NCBI GenBank assembly: GCA_026826555.1
Contig: JAKSZT010054565.1
Coordinates: 3,989,692-4,053,691 of the forward strand
Direction: 5' to 3'
Source of the DNA: Tolypeutes matacus
Lineage: Eukaryota > Chordata > Mammalia > Cingulata > Chlamyphoridae
Length of the DNA stretch: 64,000 bases
The notes below the pieces were generated by a model. It worked only from the letters and a program-made list of their open reading frames with translations, ran no database searches and had not been told where the DNA came from. Position numbers and translations under genes: made by a program. How positions within the stretch are numbered: the first letter of the stretch is position 1; each line of letters opens with the position of its first letter. Of the stretch, positions 30,720 through 42,289 are shown piece by piece.

Positions 30720-32372
30720 AGCTTTTCCAAAGAAATCCAGCTCACAAATCTTCACCCATCACCATTCTCTTCACTCTTTTTATAGCCTCGATATGGTTGA
30801 GGGGTACAAGAGTCACGTAACCAATTATCAGCCACTTCATTCGAAATCTTTGCAAGGTGGCAAATATTGTACCTTCTCTTTATGCATTGCCCAATTCTAA
30901 GAGTGGAAAGCCAGTTTAACTTCCCGAAACAGACTCTCTGCCTTCTCTTCACACTACAGCAAAGGCTTTCTTATCAGCCTTGCAGTTCCCCGACCTGCTC
31001 CGGACCTTAAATCTACCCTGGCCCCTCCCGCCCACAGCTGCCCAAGGACTCTCCACTGTGCATGGCTGCTCAAGGCCACCCTAGTGAGGATGGATGGGCA
31101 GGGAGCTTCCACCTGCTGTGCTTTCACAGCTGATTCCACAATTGGGGAACACCCCCCACCTGGTCTCCCTAACAAAGCGTAACTTCCTGGAGGGCAAAGG
31201 CCATGTTTAAATTATCAATTAACCATACAGACAAAGGTCAGAAAGGGTGACTTTAGTTCCTCAGAGGAATGGATTGCACACGTTAAGATTAATGTTTCCT
31301 GGCCCCTAAGTCCATTCAGGGCCTTCCTGAGTGATTTTTTTAATTCATTCATTCATCTTAACTTCTCACCTTGGGGCAGATGAAACCCAGGACTTGTCTG
31401 CCCAAAATTAGGGAGGCTCTGAGAATGCCTTCGGCCTTCCGACCCAGGCTGTGACTGTGAGCCTGGGTATAAAATTAAATAACTAGTTTAACTGGTTAGT
31501 TGACAAGAGGCAGAACAAACCCAAGTGCTTGTCTTTTCCACCTCCCTGCGAAGGCACTGGGTTCGAACGGTGCGTTAGTGGAGGTGTGTTTGCAGGTGGA
31601 GAGCAGGAGCTATAGCTCCACCAGCGATGGTGAACTGGCCCAGTCAGACACAGAGGGGAGGGAGTTTGTAAGCCTCCATTTGTACCTGGAAACAAGCATG
31701 GGAGCTAGTGGTACTGAGTTCTCTATAGAAGGGTCTTAAGACGTGGGCCTAAGGTGCTTCTCCGGAAGCTGTGCTTTCATGGCAAGGACACATTTTTTAC
31801 TTTTATCACATCTTACTTTGGGTTGCTTGGAGGTAGGGTCAGGAAGGAGGCTGAGGAAGGTGAAGATGAAAGGTCCCCAAGCCACACCTTGGTTTGACCA
31901 CAGAAACTGGTCTGTAGAGAAGTGTGGTGAGGAGATATTACCCAGGAAATCAGTTACTGTGGACAGCCAGAGTGGAATCATATAGGCTGACTGTCTTCTG
32001 AAATCCTCACTCTCAAATAATGAGAAAGCTGCCCACCCCCCCACCCCCCCCACACCTTTAACTTTAAGCCTGGGAGCAGGCAGGTGGCAATGTGGCAGGT
32101 GCTTGGGGCACCATCCCCCACCTTGCCTATACAACGCAACCAGAAACCCTCTTCACGTGAAGGCAACTCCAGAATCTGAGACCTGGGACGGGGATGGTGC
32201 TCTGCACCCTACCTCTGGGAGATTGAGGAATATGCTTCTCAAGTAAGAAGGTATCAGTGCAGAAGGTATAAAACAAGGGTCCTTACTGGGTCTCCGAGCA
32301 CCCAGCTACCTGCTTGCAACGGGGGAGGGGATGTGTGTGCACGTGCATATGCTCCCTTTACAAGGAAAACAT
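30720..32372. other. unique non-coding DNA
   Basis: No gene or repeat is recognised. A C-run (CCCCCCCACCCCCCCCAC type) lies near 32036-32053. Frames at 31483-32166 on both strands have no motif. Confidence 0.5.
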
Positions 32373-32373
32373 A

Positions 32374-34798
32374 CAGGCGCTCTTCATTTTATTGCACTTT
32401 GCAGACATTGTGGTTTTTACAAATTGAAGGTTTGTGGCAATCCTGAGTCCAGCAAGTCTATTGGTGCCATTTTCCCAACAGCAAGTGCTCACTTCATGTC
32501 TCTATGTCACATTTTGGCAAGTCCCACCATATTTCAAACTTTTTCCTTATTATTGTATCTGTTATGGTGATCTATTACCAGTGACCTTTGGTGTTGCTGT
32601 TGTAATGGTATTGTATTGTAATGGTTTTGGGCCACCACAAATAATATAATAATATAATATACCATATAAGACAGCAAATTTAATTGAAAAATGCTGCGTG
32701 TGTTCTGACTGCTCCATTGACCAGCCGTTTCCTTCTCTCTCTCCCTCTTCTCAGTCCTCCCTATCCCCTGAGACACAATAATATTGAAATTAAGCCAATT
32801 AATAACCCCAAAATGACCTCTAAATGTTCAAGAGTAAGGAAAAATAGTACATCTCTCATTTTAAATAAAAAACTAGAAATGTTTAAGCTTAGTGAGGAAG
32901 GCATGTCAAAAGGTGAGATAGGCCAAAAGCTGAGATAGGCCAAAGCCTAGGCCTCTTGCACCAAACAGTTAGCCAAGTTGTGAATACAAAGGAAAAGTTC
33001 TTGAGGGAAATTAAAAGTACTACTCCAGTGAACACTTGAATGATAAGAAAGCAAAACAGCCTATGGTTGATAAGGAGAAAGTTTTAGTGCTCTGGATAGA
33101 AGATCAAACCAGCCACACCCTTCCTATAAACCAAAGCCTAATCCAGAGCAAGGCCCTGATTCTCTTCAATTCTATGAAGGCTGAGAGAGGTGAGGAAGTT
33201 GCAGAAGAAAGGTTTGAAGCTAGCAGAGGTTGGTTCATGAGGTTTAAGGAAAGAAGCAGTCTCTGCAACATAAAAGTGCAAGGTGAAGCAGCAAGCGCAG
33301 CAGCTAGTTATCCAGAAGATCTAACTAAGAGCAGTGATGAAGGTGGCTACACTAAAAAACAGATTTCCTATGTAGATGAAACAGCTTGTATTAGAAGAAG
33401 AAGCTCTCTAAGACTCTCATAGGTAGAGAGAAGTCAATGTCTGGCTTCAAAACTTCAAAGGATAGGCTGGCTCTCTTGTTAGGGGCTAATGCAGATGATG
33501 ACTTTAAGTTGGAGCCAATGCTCATTTACCATTCTGAAAACACTAGGGCCCTTAAGAATTATGCTAAATCTACTCTGCCTGTGCTCTATAAGTGGCAACA
33601 AAGCTTGGTTGACAGCACATCTGTTTACAACATGGTTTACTGAATAGTTTAAGCCCACTGTTGAGATCTACTGCTCAGAAAAAAAAGAAAAAAGGTTTCT
33701 TTCAAAATACTACTGCTCATTGACAATGCACCTGGTCACCCAAGAGCTCTGATGGAGATATGCGAGATTATGCTGTGTTCATGCCTGCTAACACAGCATC
33801 CATTCTGCAGCCCATGGATCAAGGAATAATTTTGACTTGCAAGTCTTAGTATATAAGAAATACATTTTATAGGACTACAGCTGCCATAGATAGTGATTCC
33901 TCTGATGGATCTGGACAAAATAAATTGAAAACCTTCTGGAAAGTATTCGCTATTTTAGATGCCATTAAAAACATTCGTGATTCATGGGATGGAGTCAAAG
34001 TATCAACATTAACACGAGTTTGGAAGTTTATTTCAACCCTCGAGGATGACTTTAAGGGGTTCAGTACTTCAATGGAGGAAGTAATTGCAGATGTGGTAGA
34101 AAAAGCAAGAGAATTAGAATTAGAAGTGGAGCCCAAAGATGTGACTGAAATGCTACAATTTCATATAAAAACTTTAGCTGATGAGGAGTTGCTTCTGATG
34201 GATGAGCAAAGAAAGCAGTTTCTTGAGATGGAATTGACTCCTGGTGAAGATGCTGTGGAGACTGCTAAAATGACAACGGACTTAGAATATCACATACATG
34301 TCATTGATAAAGCAGCGGCAGAGTTTGAGAAGATTCACTCCAATTTTGAAAGAATTTCTACTGTGGGTAAAATGCTATCAAACAGCATCACATGCTTCAG
34401 AGAAATCTTTCATGAAAGTAAGATTCGATCCATGTGGCAAACTTCACTGTTGTCTTGTTTTAAGGAATGTCCACAACCACCCCAACCTTCAACAACCACC
34501 ACCCTGATCAGTCATCAACATCGAGGCAAGACCCTCCACTAGCAAAGAGATTGAGACACACTGAAGGCTCAGGTGATGGTTAGCATTTTTTAGCAGTAAA
34601 GTATTTTTTTAATTAAGACATATACATTGTTTTTTTTAGACACAATGTTATTGCACACTTAATGGACTACAGTATAGCATAAACATAACTTTTATGTGCA
34701 CTGGGAAACCAAAAAAATTCGTGCAAGCTGCTTTATTGCAATACTGACTTTATTGCAGTGGTCTGCAGCTGAACTGCACCATCTCTGAGGTTTGTCTG
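32374..34798 (+). mobile_element. Tigger1 DNA transposon, full length
   Basis: The element is 2,425 bp, close to the usual 2.4 kb of Tigger1, and is flanked by TA on both sides (32372-32373, 34799-34800), the target duplication of the Tc1/mariner-pogo superfamily. The left end begins CAGGCGCTCTTCATTTTATT and the reverse complement of the right end begins CAGACAAACCTCAGAGATGG, both variants of the Tigger terminal repeat. Left-end text (TTACAAATTGAAGGTTTGTG) and right-end text (CACTGGGAAACCAAAAAAATTC) match the family. Most genomic Tigger copies are internally deleted; this one keeps the transposase region. Confidence 0.92.
32813..34583 (+). pseudogene. Tigger1 (pogo-type) transposase pseudogene
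   Basis: This relic would encode the DDD transposase of Tigger1, with a CENP-B/pogo-like helix-turn-helix N-terminus. The start is the ATG at 32813 (MTSKCSRVRKN). The HTH part is readable to about 32938. The frame then changes at least three times (segments about 33036-33422, 33437-33755, 33778 onward), and in-frame stops occur, for example near 33847. The catalytic aspartates are visible as DETA (GAT at 33375), DNAPGH (GAC at 33722) and DQG (GAT at 33817), spread over three frames. The C-terminal 200 codons (33925-34542) stay open by chance of survival, and a last frameshift precedes the natural stop at 34581. It is clearly non-functional, with no sign of domestication. Confidence 0.9.
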
Positions 34799-34800
34799 TA

Positions 34801-35011
34801 CCTCTGGGAGTCCTCAGCACTTTCTCAGTGTCAGCCATGACTCCCACCCTGGTCTTCCCAGTCATATATTCTCAACCAGCTGGCCCTGCCATGGCCAAGC
34901 CTCTTCCATGTGAAGGGTCACACCCTGCCCTGCCTCAATGGAACTCCATTTACATTTGTTAAGGCTTCTGTGGGGGAGAAGTATTTCTCCTTTACTCTCT
35001 CTCTCTCTGTT
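34801..35011. other. unique non-coding spacer
   Basis: No gene or repeat is recognised apart from a short CTCTCTCTCTCT run at 34996-35008. Confidence 0.5.
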
Positions 35012-35255
35012 TTTAAAGATTTATTTATTTATTTATTTCTCCTCCCTTTCCCCTCATTGTTTCGCACTCGCTGTCTGCTCTCTGTGTGTTCTTCTGCGTC
35101 TGCTTGTTTTCTCTTTAGGCAGCACTGGGAACTGATCCTGGGGCCTTCCGGAGCGGGAGAGAGGCGCTCAATCTCTTTTGCCACCTCAGCTCCCTGGTCT
35201 GCTGCGTCTCTTACTATCTGTCTTCTACATCTCTTTTTATTGCGTCTCTTTATAA
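35012..35255 (-). mobile_element. composite xenarthran SINE, 5'-truncated
   Basis: The plus strand starts TTTTTAAAGATTTATTTATT, continues CGCTGTCTGCTCTCTGTGTG, CTGGGAACTGATCCTGGGGC and AGAGGCGCTCAATCTCTTTT, and ends GCGTCTCTTTATAAAAGG. This is the reverse complement of the second head and tail of the 23486-23880 element (GAGATTGAGCGCCTCTCT and GGTCCCAGGATCGG are shared in reverse). The first head and linker are missing. Confidence 0.78.
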
Positions 35256-35269
35256 AAGGCTCTCCAATG

Positions 35270-36600
35270 CTTGAATATAAGTTTCCCCTATTCCTACCCC
35301 AAAATGTGGGTGTTTACCTATGCCAGTTTGCTTTGTTGAATTTATTTCTAGACATTTTATATTTGGAAATGTGATAAATGGGGATTATTTTCTATTACAT
35401 TTATTTACTTGGTATAACTGATGAAATAGGCAGTGATTATTTTTATATTTTATGTAATCTGCCCCTTTACTCAATTCTCTTATTAATTCCAGTAACTTTG
35501 CAGTTGATTTTGTTGGGTTTTCCAGGTATAGAATCATATTATATACAGAAATAATCTTATTTCCTCTTTTGCAGAATATAGTCTCTTCTTTTCTTTCATT
35601 CTGGGTAGGGATGGAGAGAGAAATTTTCCAACTTTTTCAATTCTCTGCAACAGTTGAATTGCAGTGAAATTATCTGTTCCTGAAAGGTTTGATAAACCTC
35701 TCCTGTAAAACCCTCTGGTCCCATCATCTTTATTGAGATAGTTCCTTGACAACACATCTTATTTTTTTTAATCTCTTCTTTATTTGTATTTCCTACATTT
35801 TTTAAACCAGCTTAAATTTGTTTTCCCTGAACATTATCAATTTTACCCAGTTCCCATTTTTAGCAGAGAGCTGCTTGTAGAAATCTCTTAAATGCCTGCA
35901 AATCCCCTTCATATTTCTGATTATATCTTTATTCTCAGTCCTATTTTGGTCTCATTTTTCCTTGATTAGATTTCTCGGTTTTGAATACTTTATTCTTCAT
36001 TTCAGAGAGCCCAATCTCATTTATTTAGCAATTCTGCTGATGGCATATTTATGCTTGTTATCTCTGCTAATTCTTTCCTCCTACTTTCCTTATGCTTTTT
36101 TGTTTTTTACTGATGTGTTGAGTTTAATGGTCAGAGTATTTGTTTTTATTTTCATCTTGCTTAATAAGGAAAACATCTAAGATTATTATTGTAATAATAA
36201 GTACAGCTTTGGCTGCAGCCCATAAGTTCTCCCATGGTGTTGTCTCATTATTGTATTTCAAGTGGTCTATATTTGTAGTTTGTAGTTTCACAGAACATTT
36301 GCAGTGTTCTGTCTTTTACTGAGTTAGAGAGAATTGTGATTATTAAATTCTAAGTAGTCAGGTATTTCTCATTTAAAAATGCATTATTCATATATAGTTT
36401 GCATTGTGACCAGCCTTTTTTAGAGTTTATTTGGATATTTTAGTGGTCTAACTTGATTATTTTTACAAATATTACATGGATGCTAGGAAAAAACAGGCAT
36501 TATCTTCACAAAGTATAATATGTTACTATTAAATCAACTTCATCAATTGACTTCTCTGACTTTGATATATTAAGCAAACAATGAATAAAATATGGGAACA
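35270..36600 (-). mobile_element. L1 LINE, ORF2 region with internal deletions
   Basis: TTGAATTTATTTCTAGACAT, TAACTTTGCAGTTGATTTTG, ACCCTCTGGTCCCATCATC and GGCTGCAGCCCATAAGTTC are the reverse complement of L1 ORF2 RT-region text. Adjacent L1 landmarks are closer than they should be, so internal segments have been lost. It is AT-rich and old, with no open frame. Confidence 0.65.
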
Positions 36601-36679
36601 AATCAGGAATATATCATTGTAATCTACCACTATTATTGTGTTTCTCTCCATTTATTTTTACATTTCTATTAGCTTTTCA

Positions 36680-36892
36680 GTTTATAATAATAATATCTAA
36701 CCTGTATTGGGTACCTGTGATATGCTAGATTTGTGCTAAGCACATTCAATTATTGAATGCCTTCTCTTTTCAGTTTTCACATCAATATTATAAGGATTAT
36801 CTGCATTTTATAGATGAGGAAACTGCCATTCACAGAGTGGATCAGTTAGGATGAGATTAGGCTACTAATCTAAAACTAGCAGAGCTAAAATA
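36680..36892 (+). mobile_element. MIR SINE
   Basis: TATTGGGTACCTGTGATATG, TTGTGCTAAGCACATTCAAT, CATTTTATAGATGAGGAAAC and CAGAGTGGATCAGTTAGGA match MIR through the core. Confidence 0.75.
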
Positions 36893-36894
36893 AA

Positions 36895-37755
36895 GTGGAA
36901 ATTTTTTCCGTTGCAGAGCAGCGGCACCAAGCCCTCCACAAATGCATGGGCTCCTCCCTCTGTGTCATGCTACCCTGACCTGGCTGGCTCCAAATTCAGG
37001 GTTCCTACCCACCTGCTATCTTGCCTCCTTTAGTGTCTAACAGAGAAAACAGAAGCAGCAGCCATAATCTACAGCTGTCCATCCTCCCTGGCCACGCTCA
37101 TTCCCACGGCCATAATGGCCCTTGAGGCTAGTTATGCCTGGCTTCCATGAGGAACCCGGGCACTGGAAGCTTTGTTGCGGTTGCAAAGCCAGCAGCTCAA
37201 CTCAGAGCCCAGGCTTCATAGGTGCAGCCTGAGCCATCCTTCCTGAGGTCTCACCACCTATTCGAGGTGACCAAGTCTCTTTGCTTGTTTTTAACTCTGA
37301 GTTCTTCAACATGGCAGAAAGTACATCCTCTTTCCTTCTATCATTTTCAAAGGCCCTGTGCCTTCCCTGGTGCTCCGGTAACTTGTAGCACAATCTTTTC
37401 AGTAAGCTCATGGGAGAGCAGGGAGGAAGAAAAGACATATATTGCAGACAATTTCTTTGGCCCTGATACATACTTACTTTGAAGTAGGGAAGAAAAAGGC
37501 CCACTTTCATGGGATGGTAGAAGAGAGAATAGAAGAAGGAAACATACACGCACAATAAATATTTAAATAACTTAGCCTGACACTCAAGACCAGCCAAGAA
37601 TATTTTGAAAAGAAAGATTTACTTTTCCCAGGAATTTTCATGAATTCATGTTTGGGTCCTTTTGTAAAAAGAATTTCTCTTTTTTTTTTTTTCATTATTT
37701 TTTCTAGTTGGTGATGGCTAGAGTTGAAGAAAGCTATTGGTATGGTGACCATTTT
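36895..37755. other. unique non-coding DNA
   Basis: No gene or named repeat is recognised. A T-run lies at 37679-37692. Minus-strand frames at 37202-37752 overlap in different phases and have no motif. Confidence 0.45.
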
Positions 37756-37759
37756 TCTT

Positions 37760-39550
37760 TAATCTCATACTGGACTCAATATTTAGTCTAGGTAGAGGCA
37801 GGTTGTCTTTTCTTTTCCCATTTTTATGCTCCTTACTTTCTGCTGCCTGGCTAGACTTCAGAATAATGTGCAGAGTAGCATTGAGTGCTAACGTTCTTGA
37901 CTTTTCTCTTACTTAAATATGAATGTTTCCAATATTTAGCTCCTTATAAAAAATATATTTGCTGTTGTTTTTGATGGTTACTTTAACAAGTTAAGGATCT
38001 TTCCTGGTATTCCTAGCTTGCCAACATTTTAATAAAAATGGGTATTAAAATCTATCATGTCTTGGCATGATCATATTTTTTTTGTTATTTAATCTTTCAA
38101 GTTAGTTAATTATAAGATAGATTTCCTAATGTTGAATCCATTTTAACATCCTGAGTAAACCACGGTTGGTCAAAGATTGCTATTCTTTTAAACCAGGGTT
38201 TTTTTACCAGGAGTCCATGGGAAGATTTCAGGGGGTCCGGGAGCGTGAATTGAAAATGAAAAAAAAAAAAAAAAAACATTATTCTTATGGGGACGTGTTG
38301 GTGTGGATGTGATATATTTATTAAATAATACACAATATAGTATGGACTTAAAAAGGGGTCCACGGTTTTCACCCAACTGGCACAGTAGTCCGTGGAACAA
38401 AAAGGGTTAAAAACTCCTGTTTTAAATCATTGCTGACATACTGTCAATATTGTTTCTTTGAGGATCTTTTTACATTTGTGTTCGTAAGTAAGACTGATAA
38501 TTTTTTCTTTCTTTTATGTTTCTTTGCTGATTGTTTTAAGGTTCTTATCTGGTGTAGGTGTGAAGTTAAGCTAGGATTATAGAATGAATTGAGAAGCTTT
38601 AAAGTTTTTATGATCTGGTACTGTTGATAGGGCACAGTGTCATTTCTATTCAGTAAGGATTTGGTAGAATTTCCCCATAAAGCCCTCTGAGCCCAGTGCA
38701 TTTTGGGGAGACTGATAGGGCACTCCTTTTCATTTTATTCTATGGTTTTTTAGTCTATTTGGGTATTCTATCTCATTCTGAGCTGACACTCTATTATCTT
38801 TAAAACTTAATTTAAATGCTTATATTTATCAGCATTTATATAGATTACTGATAATTTTTCATAAAATTCTAATTATCTATGGATCTATCTCAGTTTTTCT
38901 AATGTTTCTTTTCTACCCTATTTTTTTTTTTTTTTGGTAGGCTTGTGAAAAGTTTGATTTTTATTAGTCTTACTAAGTAAGCTTTTGGGGTTGTGTTCAT
39001 TTGTTTGAACTTCTATTTTAGTATTGCTCCACTCTGTTAAATACTCTTTTATGGAATTTGGTTTATTTTTTTATCCATTTTTTGCTTCTTGAGTTTTACA
39101 TTTACATCTTTTATTTTGAAACTTTCTTATTTTGTAAAATGTGCTTTTAACTTTATACATATCTGTGTGAATACTCACAGATTTTTGCATACCAATTAGT
39201 GTTTTCATTGGCATTCATTTTTAAAGAGTGTGATTTATTTGTACTTCCTCTTTAGTCCAGGAGTTATTTACTAGTAGTAGGTACTGTTGGTTATTATTAT
39301 CAGTTTTTATAATAACAATAATAATAATAATAATGGCAGAGGGATTAGTAATAGTTGATGTTATTGACAAGGGGCTATTTTCCTATGCTTCTATTATTAG
39401 ATTCCAATTTTATTGCATTTTAGTCATGGGATATGAGAACCTATTTCTACTTTTTACAATTTTTTGACATTTTCTTTGTTGTTGGTCTTTGTAAAAGTGT
39501 AAGATGCACTTGAAATAGGTATTCTCTACTTATTTTTAAAAAATCCCTAT
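37760..39550 (-). mobile_element. L1 LINE, ORF2 region, host of a hAT element
   Basis: CTGCCTGGCTAGACTTCAGA, TAACAAGTTAAGGATCTTTC, GGATTATAGAATGAATTGAG, GATTTGGTAGAATTTCCCC and GCCCTCTGAGCCCAGTGCA follow reverse-complement L1 ORF2. The sequence continues to the GATGCACTTGAAATAGGTAT segment near 39506. It is interrupted cleanly by 38194-38419. (AAT)n lies at 39309-39335 and (TG)n at 39549-39584. Confidence 0.68.
38194..38419. mobile_element. non-autonomous hAT element in L1
   Basis: It is a 226-bp element. Ends are CAGGGTTTTTTTACCAGGAG and, on the reverse complement, CAGGAGTTTTTAACCCTTTT, an imperfect terminal inverted repeat of hAT type. An 8-bp target duplication TTTTAAAC (38186-38193) / TTTTAAAT (38420-38427) fits the hAT rule. 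Inner text (GGAGTCCATGGGAAGATTTC and GGTCCACGGTTTTCACC) has the GGTCC(A/G)TGG words of old hAT elements. An A-run of about 19 lies inside. The family name is not certain. Confidence 0.82.
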
Positions 39551-39699
39551 GTGTGTGTGCATGTGTGTGTGATTGTGTGTGTGCTAAAAATATTCTATGT
39601 ATTTTTCTAGGTGAATGTTACATTTTATACATATATAAAAATTCAACAAGTTGCACATTAAGATTTTCCTGCTTTGCTGTACATAAATTAAACCTCAAT

Positions 39700-42200
39700 T
39701 TTAAATATTTACACACAATAAAATTCAGGACCATGTGACCAAAAGTCAAAGAATGAAAAATAGACAATAGAAATGGTCTCACAGATGATTCAGATAATGA
39801 AGTTAGCTGATAATGTCTTTAAAATAATATTAAGTTGAATCATATGATGTTGACATTTTTGTTGATGATAACAGATGGAATAATAGCAATTTCCCATAGC
39901 TCAATCTAATATGATTAACATAGTCAAGAATATAGACAAAAATTTTTTAAGTAGATTAAAAGAGAATATCACAAGAGAGGTGGAATTTATTCAAAAAAAA
40001 AAAAAAAAAAGGAGGAGAACTATCAAATGGAAATGTTCAAAATGCAAAATACCTTAAGGTTAGAACTTGTTAGATGGGTACACAGCAGAAGGCAGAATTC
40101 GTTTATTTGAAGCTAGGGCAACAGAAAACATTCAAGTTGAAGTACACATTGAAAAAAATGGAAATATAAAAAAGAGTGTTGGAGACATGCTCTCTTTTTT
40201 TGACACAGTCAAAAGATCTAAAGTATGTATAATACAAGAATGAGAGAAAGTAGGAAAGGTAGAGAAACAAAATGATAAGGAATATGGTAATGGACATAAG
40301 AATTTTATAAAACTGATAAAGGACAATAACTCACAGACTCAAGGAGCTCTACAAAGCCAAAGAAGAAATAACTCAAAAGAAATTTCATTTAAACCCATTA
40401 TAAAAAGACTGCTTAGACCAAATAATAAGAGAAAAGTTTAAAAGTAGCCATGGGTGGGGATGAGGGGAGGTGGTGGAAGATGTATATTACCTCGAAAGAA
40501 AGATTGATTACTGTCTTCTTGACAGGGGAATGACATCTTTAATATGCTAAAATTTAAAAAAAAAAATTACCACTTTTGGTGTAAGTCCTGAAACTAAGAT
40601 TCAATATTAAGTACTGCTTTAATATCTGATAAAATCAGAAGGGCCTCAAATACCTCTACTGCCAGTTCCCCTCCATCTCTGCTCCCACAGATAAGATGCC
40701 GTAGCCAAACAACCCTCCTTATCATAGGAATCAGGCATGATGCCTGTGTATTCTCAAGTAGGGGGCTTCAGTTCCTGGTCAGCCTGAAGAGTATTTCAAA
40801 TAAACTAATCACATCCTCTTGTGGAAACCAGGGGACACACCATCATCTTGTTTCTACAAAGCCTGCCTTTCATAGTCCCTATTTGTTCAATCTGTTTCTG
40901 AATGCAACCCTCACGTAGTCCTGCACGATGTGTGTATGTAATAATAAGTTTCTGTCTATCTCATCTGTCCAAGGTTAGGTGTTATGTGTCTGGCCAACTC
41001 CATAACCCTCACAGAAAATTCCTCTCACCAATGGGATGAAGAGGATTTGAAAAACACACCAACGTTGAATTTTATAATCCTCATAAATATCCTCCAAACA
41101 TGCAGGTAAAATGAAGATGGTTTCAGACAAACAGAAACTGAGAGGATTCATCTCCAGCAAAACTACACTAAGAGAAATTCTAAAGAGTTCTTTGAGTAGA
41201 AAAAGAAATGATCATGGAGGGAATCAAAAAACCGCAGCAAGGAATAAAAAGCAAAATCAAAGGATAAATATGTCAATAAATAAAAATGCATGCTGATTTT
41301 GACTGCACAAAACAATAAGAGTAATATCTTATGGGGTTTTAAACATGTAGAATTAAAACATATGAAACAAAATTGCAAAATACAGGATGGTTTCAGTGGA
41401 TTTAAAGTACTCTATATTTTTAGCATTGTTTTAGAAATGGAAAATTAACCACTGTATCAGGCTGAAATAAGTGAAGTATTTATATTGTAATTTCTAGAAT
41501 GACCAATAAAACAATGATAAAATAAAAAATAACAAATAAGTTAATAAAGGAATGGGAGACAATAATGAAAAGCCTTTGATTAGTACAAAAGAAGGCAAGG
41601 AAGGAGAGACAAAGGAATATAAAAGAAGTTAGAAAATAAATAGTAAATTGGAGGACATATACCAAAATAAATCAGTAATTACATTAAATGTAAATGGATA
41701 AATACTCCAATTAACAGACTAAGAATGTCAGATGAAAGAAAGACAAAACCTAATTATATATTACTTAAAAGACTCACAACTTTTAAGTATAAGAACACAT
41801 AAAATTTTAAATTGAAAAGATGGAAAAAAATATACCATACAAATCCTAACCAAATAAAGCAGATCTAGGCTGCTAATATCAGAATAGACTTTAAAACAAG
41901 AAATATTACTAAAGATAAAGAGAAGCATTTCAAAATGATAAAGAGATCAATTGAAGGGAAGGTATCACAGTTTTGTGCACAGTAAATGTGAATGCACACA
42001 ATAACCTAATTTCAAAATACATAAGAATATATATTTTGAGAATATAAATATATTCTCAATGCAAACACAAAACATTGAGAAAACTAAAATTAGAAATAGG
42101 GGAAAAAACATGATCAGAGTGAAAGACTTTAACATACTCTTCTTAATTTAATACAATGAATGACCTTAACAGATTTTACAATTCAGTACTCATTTTGCTT
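39700..42200 (+). mobile_element. L1 LINE, ORF1 to 5' ORF2, interrupted by an LTR
   Basis: The ORF1 part is seen in TGACACAGTCAAAAGATC, TAACTCACAGACTCAAGGAG and GACTGCTTAGACCAAATAA. The next landmark, TTCAGACAAACAGAAACTG with GAATTCAT-type text (41128-41150), precedes the ORF2 start region with ATCAGTAATTACATTAAATG, GTAAATGGATAAATACTCC and GATAAAGAGATCAATTGAAG. This is plus strand, opposite to its L1 neighbours. All frames are broken. Confidence 0.72.
40585..41045 (+). mobile_element. probable ERV LTR inside L1 ORF1
   Basis: The L1 text is interrupted between AAAAAATTACCAC (near 40570) and ACACCAACGTTGAATT (near 41058). The insert is GC-richer and reads CAGAAGGGCCTCAAATACCT, GAATCAGGCATGATGCCTG, ACCAGGGGACACACCATC, GCAACCCTCACGTAGTCC and TAATAATAAGTTTCTGTC, ending with TGTGTCTGGCCAACTCC. 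That layout (GC-rich U3, AATAA-type signal, short U5) suits a solo LTR. Exact ends and target duplication are not resolved. Confidence 0.5.
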
Positions 42201-42247
42201 ACTTGAAATAAAACTCTCTTGGACATGGCATATTCTCTTTTATATGC

Positions 42248-42278
42248 ATTGCTTTTTTTTTTTTTTTTTTGGGGGGGG
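42248..42278 (+). repeat. T-run joined to a G-run
   Basis: About 18 T are followed directly by about 9 G, at the junction between a plus-strand and a minus-strand L1 segment. It is a simple homopolymer junction prone to sequencing error. Confidence 0.8.
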
Positions 42279-42289
42279 GAGTTTAATTC

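Noticed and set aside
30267..30721. 5-bp target duplication for the LTR at 30272-30716
   Set aside because: ACAAA and CTAAG agree at only two of five positions, and shifting the ends did not improve the match.
33925..34542. 205-codon frame as a domesticated transposase gene
   Set aside because: It is only the C-terminal part of the Tigger1 transposase. The upstream part has several frameshifts and stops, and another frameshift precedes the natural stop.
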